Assembly: GCA_963457535.1 (NCBI GenBank)
Contig: OY734803.1
Location: 2,046,001-2,110,000, forward strand
Source: JAHRAW01 sp028066695
GTDB taxonomy: Bacteria > Pseudomonadota > Gammaproteobacteria > Arenicellales > Poriferihabitantaceae
Length of the DNA stretch: 64,000 bases
Direction of reading: 5' to 3'
Below are positions 35,801 through 45,100 of the stretch, piece after piece. Positions within the stretch are counted from its first letter, which is position 1. Each line of letters opens with the position of its first letter. The position numbers and the translations under genes were made by a program. The notes under the pieces are model-generated. The model made no database searches. It saw only the letters and a program-made list of their open reading frames with translations, and had not been told where the DNA came from.

Positions 35801-35942
35801 CGACGGCCGCAGTTCGGCGCAGGACGGCATCATGATCATGCGCTACGCGTTCGGCGTGACTTCGGGCGCGGGTCTGACCGAGGGCCAGACCAACGAGGAC
35901 GCGGCAAGCGTCGCCGACAACATCGGAGATTTGCAGCAGTAA
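26805..35942 (+). CDS. Giant secreted multidomain protein 2 (Calx-beta / MBG-YDG / FN3 / dockerin-like)
   Basis: A 3,045-residue paralogue, nearly identical to giant protein 4 over most of its length. Layout: signal peptide 1-27 (ASA-Q); Ala-rich helical stretch about 105-200; Calx-beta-like repeats to about 1,790 (DDGLVEGWEEF, LIDDLVVEVDEKF, VNEGDSGL near 1370); MBG near 1,800; YDG near 1,901-1,921; FN3 domains about 2,125-2,714; cadherin-like sandwich about 2,716-2,826; a last FN3; and dockerin-type loops at Asp2940 and Asp2996. The EF-hand-like loop near 948 is degraded (DNNPRDGYISGAD). Eight mature cysteines form four near-neighbour pairs. Start: ATG with GGAG at 26793-26796. Monocistronic by its own promoter and terminator. 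Secretion and adhesion are inferred from domains. Confidence 0.85.
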   Translation: MKNPARLVLAALPLLCISLFAPSGASAQGMNFHLEPADGVIPIAKKGGEKCLYRDSQKYPRRNCPVVRITPRFESVFTRPSQVTLVKILPITPSVRMTGLERASDAPATTTTTASATLKAAVDAAKAAYDEADAALETKSNLSTRAARANTVAELRDLREKRRAYLVALRAYQAAGDAARAATDAAKRHDSATRAVKTDGTIREEFRPVGYTPLAGDQYAVYGEDYFLDVGEFKLMPDGTIDPPFFEVRGLKVTEERDLTAMIGLYAVTGDLKYNRAAHLGGSIAEIAVKFQAPQDTEPTVELYLAPVNEDGGIAANDQRGPHLEKLGAGVIQPVRLKARLHKPRTLESLAADEEIRLKLSELPGIVTLPLPRTSAPANPTFNHNNALAGATLTYRGVEYGGMQETLTIAAGESSAVTDAFLVLPNGLGGEWKIPDPVIVDATGAPRDDVEGKLATVGLSFNVVASSRAEAHTDSTKTVPVNRIASALFKESRRPVEHQVGRGKVSQSMVLVSAQLTGSFNELITMRVRGPSGGHDAVEADFMKRLPDGSFVPLTAGEFPHEYSVVVSQDGDRDSRHYVPVFLHDDGLVEGWEEFRLRFHQSEGDATIPSNGEVTLRTSYASADGGEVRGELELSGTNYGIAVGAGNSITFRTGTGASDLTLRFSDSTGIDGTRGADGIISGDELIATGTWTHDPNNLALSLDTASLQANLEEHQFVGCKSVNLAGAETAQALADCELAALSTTLRTIGFKNATATVGEGGRAAGDALTLVITPPLDAPATVEIVAVGVETDAVNLSANEENNGRVTRDNPIPIGKDFHKVQEVQLRAGAETVVNGARSGKSEQRFLIPHLIDDLVVEVDEKFKLQLRPRVGDPFVVASETADGHAESTVTVNDNDTTTFTAEVSPPGQLSSDQTITLTGRLSAPMQVEHRGFFEVLPEGTGTNMRFADNNPRDGYISGADMTVTLVLSDDAGSFLGFGEYRHPYNGVNTSQTGSPAVPNAAILLPKRGDPGRAHLPWHSDVFFELPKIAPVYAGPDFSETATGSGNTFAAVIRINEGGSKAFDAEESEREAMSATVPVKLDHEYGSHHTSADAVVVVTAHYDADGDGPLPPRSVSEEVTFVISDDSTEAKNAEFDEADFNALGITDDEVINRNRVVTTTIAFSADTQRITKDTIRVFSGKTIRGPDIIVVDDDAGGQVGLHLSLAGADGKPITRLEVGKRTDAFLLAEIRSADGERRVAVESALAVDFSLATGDNLLTAADLGSPLLPGGVVIRPGESRGLSARAFSLAPTKVGAFAFQMRGLAIKPSFSRNPARLSGGLNDGYSLTNDSVSVPPEWGALASGYVAVHHSVSQSDAQRWLATLDADDADVNEGDSGLTAAVTLRDAATEAASAFSRNGSGEALTLHYAIVAPASDLGGATAADLTLATASGDAPRPPCARCETEYDATLTTGSVEIASGASTASIPLPAIVNDTDAEAAERFTLVLTALVDSNGLPPVENGGQIAGIGLANGAADYIIAANDGGETAVAGRLRATPRLVLQEALDLTASIAARRANVSRGVITIMRPENVQGVIRGVVRAIDVSTDGAADYHLGDSFEIPADQFSTTVLVRARGDDLTERNESFQAEILVTEPLGVAGPASNPEVVLLDTDRPITLEVAEATVSAAEGEFLEIKVQAKQGSDPAPPRSAPVEFILTPSYPASGATGAADLLVTVGGTTRAAASDAELTVTGVLEPDATEASVSFQVADDTDTTDEMMTFTVSLPSGNTVNTLDGAISIGSSAATTATLTAATASAATLVITPTTLTRVYGETAPTEFAFTVAPQSGSAFATGDSASTTFFDTNPLGLAGFDTPADAVAAGTYRFQFKDSDANTPGLQIDYATGIDTKYDFVLAEGLVYTITPKEITFTSTEVDKVYDGSALAPEVLGTFSAGVESGDESYVYASGGVYAGKDVGDAQTITGFGIGGAQAGNYTLASASSASGDITAREISNLGFDGAVNAHPPGSAAVGTLTPEVNRARISADGVVAAEMDDFRAGGLQFTAAYTTAPTERGVNQPVTVSITGDGLADSGAFKAANYTLENTDDVTKLRGSDEDNLTDLTGLIADVAGTLTFIRTDRSPDAKNAAVSWRPDGAGVPNGEIAKYHVRWRTVAVEADAPAGVAAAPAGAWQNASGASDLGEDVGAATAYTIRGLQPDVGYEVQVVAENEFGEAGRGAYSDSVISVGIPPALSFTSLVNTSAAGSLVAEFVAPLVAAGGATTPVFSVREQGESEWSGAFDVNPRTDRRSTLSVSRGTSEIRMALKNDFGTSPWSETRFATTSTKNDSAPPGFAAAGGDVFARSHGGPNIDVFWNPPANIDPQSLVGRYEVQWKLDSAATFAATDKATLQADGRNVRTGRNAYVIRNLGTAEARYQAQVRACNGAGCNAWVDARASGSDRITINYKLGNSDNMDRVDQMIVPNVEALQIGDRSLTVNWRPPLYADGTAIDYGFPITTYRVRWRHGAGTDTVWRNPNGAAGEVVVNPDPDSNARRSHTISGLENGIGYQVEFWSERQREDAAGDAKVEAYISASGKGWSSWVTALRASGSPAENAVFLPRVVLTGIPRGAQPGGVPALDALTLGAESNTINASWSVPSGITVGGYQVRWRPYVAAGGQMHWQVADTNATSRVIAEYTKGDPTRTALRETPYEVQVRARNSDNDKWSAWSASQRITPPVPELLGLRIFAAENAESNAHKETPSVPAFSTENFAYTADIAEDASVVYLTPRAAEGHEITIGKAGASNPTVASGSRSAAISLAPGETANVEVQVSSTRAGKTVTVSYMYALTRGGPPGPPSGVTVLPGTFDLEVAWGEPASGGKLREYRVRWRTAGTDAVGNTRATAPGRWLPNDAGRSAALNRQMIITGLTPDTAYEAQVRAINVRGVAGQWSAPVGDSPRAFTFDVDGSGASDTTDSIIVGRYLIGVRGSALTDGQTIPDGADLEEITGKLSAGVRDNGFDVDRDGRSSAQDGIMIMRYAFGVTSGAGLTEGQTNEDAASVADNIGDLQQ

Positions 35943-35963
35943 CTCCCCAAAAGTCCTCCCAAA

Positions 35964-36013
35964 AACGCGCTGTCGCGGTAGCAAATCATGCGCCCGCACA
36001 GCGCGTTTTTTTT
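35964..36013 (+). terminator. Intrinsic terminator after giant gene 2 (type B)
   Basis: AACGCGCTGT (35964-35973) pairs with ACAGCGCGTT (35998-36007), followed by T8 (36006-36013). The same stem is found after giant gene 4. Confidence 0.85.
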
Positions 36014-36102
36014 GGCATTTCAGGGAGTTTTCCGGGGGTTTAATGGGTTTTTCGCGGCGTTTTTCGCCGGACTTTTCCCGCCCCGCAAATTCCCCTTGAC
36101 TA

Positions 36103-36131
36103 TTGAAAAATCCCTTTTTGCCATGTAAAAT
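36103..36131 (+). promoter_or_regulatory. Sigma-70-type promoter of giant gene 3
   Basis: TTGAAA at 36103-36108 and TAAAAT at 36126-36131, spacer 17 bp. A second -35-like TTGACT lies just upstream at 36096-36101 but has no -10 at proper distance. GGAG ribosome site at 36178-36181. Confidence 0.7.
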
Positions 36132-36189
36132 CCTCCCCGTAATTTTGCTTTCCGGCACATCACTGCAACCAACCGACGGAGATTTCGTC

Positions 36190-39100
36190 ATGACTCAGGC
36201 CTCCCGCCCGCGCGCGTCCGCGCGCTTCCTCGCCGCCTTGCCGCTGCTGTTCATCGCGCTGTTCGCGTCCTCCGGCGCGTTCGCGCAGCAAGGCCTCAAT
36301 TTCCGCATGGAGCCGGCCGACGGCGTCATTCCCATCGCCAAAAAGGGCGGCGAAAAATGCGCGGCGCGCCAGCGCACCGTGGTCGGCAACACCCCCGGCT
36401 CCATCACCGTGGTCAACGACCCGGTCGGCAATTGCCCGGTGGTGCGCGTCTATCCGCGCTTTGACAGCCCCTTTGCCCGCCCGTCCGCGCCCACCGAGGT
36501 CAAAATCCTGCCGATAACGCCGAGCGTCCGCGTGAGCGGCGTGGAGCGCGCCTCCGACGCCCCGGCGACCACGGTGACCGACGTTTCGGCGACGCTGAAA
36601 GCCGCGGTGGACGCGGCGAAAGCCGCATACGACGCGGCCGATGCCGCGCTCACCGCGAAAGCCGCGATAAAGGATCCCACGCGCCGCTCGGAGCGCGCCG
36701 CTTCTGTCGCCGACCTGCGCGACCTGCGCGAAAAACGCCGCGCCTATCTGGTTGCATTGCGCGCCTACCAGGCCGCCAAAGACGAAGCGCGCGCCGCCAC
36801 CGACGCGACGAAATTGCACGACGCGGCCAGCCGCAAGGTGCAAACCGACGGAACCATCCGCGAGGAATACCGCCCGGTCGGCTACACCCCGCTCGCCGGC
36901 GACCAATACGCGGTCTATGGCGAGGACTACTTCCTCAGCGACGGCGCGTTCATGCTGATGCCGAACGGCACGATTGACCCGCCGTATTTTGAAATTCGCG
37001 GCCTGAAAAAAACCGCGGCGCGCGACCTGACCGCGAAACTCGGCCTGTATGCGGCCACCGGCGATTTGAAATACAACCGCGCCGCGCATCTCGGCGGCAG
37101 CATCGCCGAAATCGGCGTCAAGTTTCAGGCGCCGACCGACACCGCGCCGGTGGTGGAGTTGTATCTCGCGCCGGTCAACGAGGCGCGCGGCGGCGCCAAC
37201 CCGATTGACAAGCGCGGCCCCCACCTGCAAAAACTCGGCGCCGGCGTGATTCAGCCGGTGCGCCTGAAGGCGCGCGTGCACCAGCCGCAGACCCTGGACA
37301 CGCTGGTCGCCGAAGAGGAAATCCGCCTGAAACTCGGCAAGTTGCCGGGCATCCTGACGCTGCCGCTGCCGAGTTCCACCGCCCCCGCCAACCCCACCTT
37401 CCAACATAACAACGCCCTCGCCGGCGCGACCCTGACTTACCGCGGCGTCGTCTACGCCGGCATGCAGGAGACGCTGACCATCGCCGCCGGCGAATCCACC
37501 GCCGTGACCGACGCGTTTTTGGTGCTGCCGAATGAATTGGGCGGCAAGTGGAAAATTCCCGACCCGGTAATCGTGAACGCGGCCGGCGCGCCGCGCGCCC
37601 TCGCCGGCGAACTCTCCGCGGTCGGGCGCGAATTCAGCGTGGTCGCGTCAAGCACTCTGGAGGCCTACACCGACAGTTCCAAGAGCACGCGGGTGTTCCC
37701 GGTCGCCGATACCTCGCTGAAAGACCGGCGCGAGCCGCGCCCGGTGGAGCACCCGGTCGGCCTGAACAAAGTGTCGCGCTCCATGGTCAATGTCGGCGTC
37801 AAACTGAACAGCCGATTCAACGAACTCATCAACATGCGCGTGCGCGGCCCCGCCAGCGGAACCACCGTCGCCACCGAGGACGACTTTATGAAGCGCATGC
37901 CCGACGGCAGTTTTGTTCCGCTCGGCGAAGGCGAGTTTCCGTATGAGTATTCGGTGGTGGTCTCGCAGGACGGCACCACCGCCACCGGCCACTATGTGCC
38001 GGTGTTCCTGCGCGACGACGGGCTGGTGGAGGGCTGGGAGTTGTTCCGGCTGCGCTTTCACGATGAGGAGCAGGATTCCACCATCCCGTCCAACGGCTTC
38101 ATCACGCTGCGCACCGCCTATGCCAGCACCAACGGCAACATCGTCCACGGCGAACTGGAACTCACCGGCGATATTTTCGGCGGCGGCGAGAACTACGGCG
38201 TCGCGGTCGGCTCCGGCGGCAGCCTCGCCTACAGCACCACCGGATCTTCCAACGTCTTGACGCTGACCTTCACCGACGTCACCGGCGAGGACGGCAGCGG
38301 CGGCCCCGACGGCATTTTGAGCGGGGACGAACTGGCCACCACCGGCACTTGGACGCACGATTCCTCCACTCTGGTGCTGGATCGCATCGGCGCGCTTCCG
38401 GCGAATCTGGAGGGGCACCAGTTCATCGGCTGCAAGACGGTGGACCGGCTCGGCGTTGAGACCAAATTCACCCAGGCGAACTGCCGGTTGCCGCAACTTC
38501 CCTCCGACGCGGGGGATTTCCGCACCATCGGCTTCGCCGCGGCGACCGCCACCATCGGCGAGGGCGGCCGCGCCGAGGGCGACGCGCTGACCCTCACCAT
38601 TGACCCGCCGCTGGACCGCCCGGCGAAAGTGCGCATCGCGGCGGTCGGCGTGGAAACCGACAGCACGAACCTGACCGCCAACGAAGCCGGCGACTACCCG
38701 GACATTCGCGCCGAGACGCTGGAAGTGCAGTTGCGCGCCGGGCAGAGCAGCGTCAAATTCCTGCCGCCGCATGTGCTTGACGACCGCATCGTGGAAGCCG
38801 ACGAGACGTTCAAACTGCAGTTGCAGACGCGCATGAGCGACCCGTTCGTGATTGCGACCGACACCGCCGACGGCCACGCGGAAGCCACCGTCACCATCAA
38901 GGACAATGACACCAGCACCTTTACGGTGGAGGAGAGTCCGGGCGGGCAATTGCGCGCCGGCACCAGCGTGACGATGACCGGGCAACTGGACACGCCCCTG
39001 CAGGTGACCGCCGGGGGCAATCTCGTGGTGCTGGCGGCAACCTCCGTCGGCAACATCACCATCCGCGACCGCAATTCGGACGGCTACATCACCGGCGCGG

Positions 39101-42100
39101 AACTGTCCGGCACCAACTCGCAAACCGTGGACACCCTTCTGAGTTTTGCGGAGTACCGCTACGCCTACAACCGGGTGCAAAATTCGGGCACGGGAACCCC
39201 GGCGATTCGGGCCGAGGCTTTCCTCTTCCCGCTGCGCTCCGACCCGGGCCGCGCGCATTTGCGGCGGCATGCGGAGGGGTTTTTTGAATTGCCGAAAATC
39301 GCGCCGCGGCACGCGGGCCCCGATTTTTCCGAAACCGCCACCGGCAGCGGCAACACTTTTGCGGGCGTGATTCGCATCAATGAGGGCGGCTCCAAGGCCG
39401 CCCGCGCCCAGGAGTCGACGAGGGAGGCAATGAGCGCGACCGTGCCGGTGAGTTTGAGCGCCGACTTCGGAGCCAGCCACCTGCCGCTCGGCGTTCAGGA
39501 TGTCACCGTGGAGGTAACCGCCCACTACGACGCCGACGGCGACGGTCCGCTGCCGCCGCGCAGCGTCGTCAAGCCGGTGGTATTCGGCACCGACCCCGAC
39601 GCCACCGAGGCGCTGAACGCGGAGTTCGCCGCCGCCGATTTCAACGCGCTCGGCATCACCGACGACGAGGTGATCAACCGAAACCGCGTGGTGACCACCA
39701 CCATCGCGGTTGATGCCGCGGCGCAGCGCTACACCCAGAACGGCATCACCGTCTTTTCCGACGAAACCATCCGCGGCCCCGACATCATCGTGGTGGACGA
39801 CGACGCGACCGCCGGCGGCCAGGTCGGCCTGCATTTGTCGCTCGCCGGCGCCGATGGAAAACCGATTACCCGCCTGGAAGTCGGCAAGCGCACCGACGCC
39901 TTTTTGCTGGCGGAAATCCGCAGCGCGGATGGCGAACGCCGCGTCGCGGTGGAAAGCGCGCTCGCGGTGGATTTCTCTTTGGCGACCGGCGACAACCTGC
40001 TGACCGCCGCCGACCTCGGCAGCCCGCTGTTGCCGGGCGGCGTGGTCATCCGCTCCGGCGAGAGCCGCGGACTCTCGGCGCGCGCCTTCAGCCTCGCGCC
40101 GACCAAGGTCGGCGCATTCGCCTTTGCAATGCGCGGCCTCGCCATCAAGCCGAGTTTTTCGCGCAACCCGGCGCGCCTCAGCGGCGGCCTGAACGACGGC
40201 TATTCGCTGACCAATGACTCGGTGTCGGTGCCGCCGGAATGGGGCGCATTGGCCTCCGGCTATGTCGCCGTGCATCACAGCGTGTCGCACAGCGACGCGC
40301 AACGCTGGCTGGCGACGCTGGACGCGGACGATGCCGATGTCAATGAGGGCGATTCGGGCCTGACCGCCGCGGTAACCCTGCGCGACGCCGCGACCGAGGC
40401 CGCCTCGGCGTTTTCCCGCGCGGGAAGCGGCGAGGCGCTGACTTTGCACTACGCGATAGTCGCGCCCGCGTCCGACCTCGGCGGCGCGACCGCCGCCGAT
40501 TTGACGCTTGCGACGGCAAGCGGCGATGCGCCGCGCCCGCCCTGCGCGCGCTGCGAGGCGGAATATGACGAAACCCTGACCACCGGCAGCGTGGAGATTG
40601 CGAGCGGCGCCAGCACGGCGAGCATTCCGCTGCCGGCAATCGTCAACGACACCGACGCCGAAGCGGCCGAGCGCTTCACGCTGGTTTTGACCGCGCTGGT
40701 GGATTCCAACGGCCTGCCGCCGGTGGAAAACGGCGGTCAAATCGCCGGCATCGGCCTTGCGAACGGCGCCGCCGACTACATCATCGCCGCCAACGACGGC
40801 GGGGAAACGACCGTGGCCGGCCGACTCCGCGCGACCCCGCGCCTGGTGCTGCAAGAGGAGTTGGACCTCACCGCCAGCATCGCCGCGCGCCGCGCCAATG
40901 TCAGCCGCGGCGTGATCACCATCATGCGCCCGGAGAATGTGCAGGGCGTGATTCGCGGCGTTGTTCGCGCGATAGACGGCACCACCGACGGCGCCGCCGA
41001 CTACGCCATCGGCGACTTTTTTGAGATTCCCGCCGACCAGTTCTCCACCACGGTTTTGGTGCGCGCGCGCGGCGATGACCTGACCGAGCGCAACGAGAGT
41101 TTCCAAGCCGAAATTCTGGTCACCGAGCCGCTCGGCGTCGCAGGTCCCGCGAGCAATCCGGAAGTGATCCTTCTGGACACCGACCGCCCGATAACGCTGG
41201 AAGTCGCCGAGGCGACCGTGAGCGCGGCCGAGGGCGAGTTCCTGGAGATCAAGGTGCAGGCAAAGCAGGGAAGCGACCCCGCGCCGCCGCGCTCCGCGCC
41301 GGTGGAGTTCATCCTGACCCCGAGTTACCCGGCCTCCGGCGCGACCGGCGCCGCCGATTTGCTGGTCACCGTCGGCGGAACCACGCGCGCCGCGGCAAGC
41401 GACGCCGAACTCACCGTGACGGGCGTTCTGGAGCCGGACGCGACCGAGGCGAGCGTGTCCTTTCAGGTCGCCGACGACACCGACACCACCGATGAGATGA
41501 TGACTTTCACCGTCTCGCTGCCGTCCGGCAACACCGTGAACACCTTGGACGGCGCAATCAGCATCGGCGGCAGCGCGGCGACCACCGCGACCCTGACCGC
41601 GGCCACGGCTAGCGCGGCGACGCTGGTCATCACCCCGACCACGCTGACGCGCGTCTATGGCGAGACCGCGCCGACCGAGTTTGCGTTCACCGTCGCGCCG
41701 CAGAGCGGCAGCGCGTTTGCCACCGGCGACAGCGCCTCCACGACTTTCTTTGACAGCAACCCGCTGACGCTTGCCGGCGCCGATGACGATGTCGCCGCGG
41801 CCGGCACCTACCGCTTCCAGTTCAAGGACGCGGACACCAGCACCACCGGCTTGCAGATTGACTACGCGGCCGGCATTGACACGAAATACGACTTCGTGCT
41901 GGCCGATGCGGTTTACACCATCACGCCGAAGGAGATCACCTTCACCAGCACCGAGGTGGACAAGGTGTATGACGGCAGCGCGCTCGCGCCGGAGGTTCTC
42001 GGCACTTTCTCCGCGGGCGTGGAGAGCGGCGATGAAGCCTATGTCTATGCCAGCGGCGGCGTGTATGCCGGCAAGGATGTGGGCGATGCGCAGACCATCA

Positions 42101-45100
42101 CCGGCTTTGGCATTGGCGGCGCGCAGGCCGGCAACTACACGCTGGCGAGCGCGTCAAGCGCGAGCGGCGACATCACCGCGCGCGAGATCAGCAATCTGGG
42201 TTTTGACGGCGCGGTGAACGCGCAACCGCCGGGAAGCGCGGCGGTTGGCACGCTCACGCCGGAAATCAACCGCGCGCGAATTTCCGCCGATGGCGTGGTC
42301 GCGGCCGAGATGGACGACTTCCGCGCCGGCGGGCTGCAATTCACCGCCGCCTATGCGACCACGCCGACCCGGCGCGATGTCAATCAGGCGGTGACCGTCT
42401 CCATCACCGGCGACGGCCTCGCCGACAGCGGCACTTTCAAGGCGGCGAACTACACGCTGGCGAGCACCGCCGATGTGACCACGAGCGGCCTGATTGCCAA
42501 TGTCGCCGGCAAACCGACCGCCGTGGCGGCCGCGCGCAGCCCCGACGCGAAAAACGCGGCGATTTCATGGGTTGCGCCGGCGAGCACGGGCGTGCCGAAC
42601 GGCGACATCACCAAATACCATGTCCGCTGGCGCACCGTGGCAATCGCCGCCGATGAACCGGCCGGAATCACCGCGGCCGCCGCCGGCGCCTGGCAGAACG
42701 CCAGCGGCGCGAGCGACCTCGGCGCCGACGCCGGCGCGGAGACCGGTTACACCATCCGCGGCCTGCAGCCCGATGTCGGCTACGAAGTGCAGGTCGTTGC
42801 CGAGAACGAGTTCGGCGCGGCCGGGCGCGGCGAATACAGCGACTCGGCGACTTCGGTGGGCATGCCGCCGGCGCCGGTGATCACTTCGCTGGAGGGCATC
42901 AGCAGCATCACGCTGAAATACGCGTTCTCCGCGCCGCTGGTCGCGGCCGGCGGCGCGACCACGCCGCTGCACGACTTCCGCGTGATCGGCAACGCCGACT
43001 TTCCCTTTGGAAGCGGCGTGACCCGCGATTCCCGCACCGACCGCGAGGTCTCTTTCAACACGCATTCCTCCCTTCCTGCCGGCGCCAAATACGAAGTGCG
43101 CATGGCGCTGCGAAACGCGTTCGGCGCCGGCCCGTGGAGCGAGACGCGCTTCGTGACCACGCCGGCCGGCAACCCGGCGGCGCCGCCCAACTTCAGGACA
43201 GTGAATTCGCCGGAAGGCGGGAACCAGGTGTTCGCATACAGCCACGGCGGTCCGAACATTGATGTCCGCTGGAATCCGCCGCACGGCATTGACGCAACCC
43301 GCCAGGTCGCGCGTTACGAAGTGACCTGGCGGCCGAATTCGGCGACCACTTTCGCCGCGGCCGACAAAGCCGTGCTGCAGGCCGACGGGCGCAATGTCCG
43401 CAACGGCCGGAATGCCTATGTCATCCGCAACCTGGCCGCAAACGAGAGTTACCGGGTGCATGTGCAGGCATGCAACGCCGTCGGATGCAACGTCGGCGCC
43501 GTCGCCGGCGATCCGGGCGGCGGGACGGTAATCCGCACCGGCTACGGCCTCGGCAACAGCGACAGCCTCACCGCGGTGGAAGAGATGATCGTGCCGAATG
43601 TGGAGGCGCTGGAAGTCGGCGACAGCAGCCTCACCGTCAACTGGCGGCCGCCGCTGTATGCCGACGGCACCGCGATTGACTACGGCTTCCCGCTCACCAC
43701 CTACCGCCTCCGCTGGCGGCACGCCGCCGGCAAGGATTTGCGCTGGCGCAACCCGGGCGGCAAGGGCGGCATGGCCGTGGTCAACCCCGACCCCACCTCC
43801 GGCGCGCGCCGCAGCCACACCATCAGCGGGCTGGAAAACGGCATCGGTTACCAGGTGGAGTTCTGGTCCGAAAGGCAGCGCGAAGACGCGGCCGGCCAGG
43901 CGAAATTGGACGCCTACATCGCCGGGCAGGGGCTGCCGTGGACCGACTGGGTGAGCAAAGTGTCCGCGGCCATCGCCGAGCGCACCATCACCATCCCGTC
44001 CTACATGCAGCGCCCGCGCAGCGGCCAGGCCGGCGTCTCCCTCGCGCCCATCGTGGTTCCGGCGCGCACCGTCACCGCGCCGGCGCGCGAAGCGCCGATT
44101 CTGCTGCCGCGCGTGGTGCAGCAGGCGATTCCGCAGGGCCCGCGCGCCGGCGGCGTTCCGACGCTGAACGCGCTCGCGCTCGGCGACGCGTTCGGCACGA
44201 TTGACGCGAGTTGGAGCGCGCCCGGCGTCACCGTGGACGCGTATCAACTGCGCTGGCGCCCCTATGCCGCCAATGGCGGACAGAAAAACTGGCAGGTCGC
44301 CGACACCACCGCGACCTCGCACACCATCGCCGAATACACCCGCGACGACCCCAAGCGCGCCGCGCTGCGCGAGGTTGCCTACGAGGCGCAGGTGCGCGCC
44401 CGCGCCGGCGAGGTGTGGTCGGATTGGTCGGCCTCGCAGCGCATCACGCCGCCGGTTCCGGAATTGCTCGGCCTGCGAATTTTCGCCGCGCAAAACGCCG
44501 ACAGCAGCGCGCAGACCGAAACGCCGAGCGTTCCCGCGTTTGCAGGCGATGTTTTCGCGTATAAGGCCGACATCGCCGATGAATCCGGCGCGGTCTGGCT
44601 GACGCCGCGCGCCGCCGCGAATCACGAAATCACCATCGGCAAACCGGGCGCGGGCAACGCCCCGGAAGTCGCCTCGGGCGCGCGCAGCGCGGCGGTTTCG
44701 CTCGCGCCGGGCGAGATCGCGAATGTGGAAGTGCGCGTCTCCTCCACGCTCGGCGGCAAAACCGCGACGGTTTCCTACATGTATGCGCTGATTCGCGGCG
44801 GGCCCCCCGGACCGCCGAGCGGAGTCACCGTGCTGCCCGGCACTTTTGATCTGGAAGTGTCGTGGGGCGAACCGGCGCGCGGCGGCGAACTGCGCGAATA
44901 CCGGGTGCGCTGGCGCACCGCCGGAACCGATGCGGTCGGCAACACCCGCGCGACTGCGCCGGGCAGGTGGCTGCCGGACGACACCGGGCGCAGCGCGGCC
45001 CTGAACCGCCAGACGGTCATCGCCGGCCTCACCCCCGACACCGCCTACGAGGCGCAGGTGCGCGCCATCAACAAACGCGGCCTCGCCGGGCAGTGGTCGG

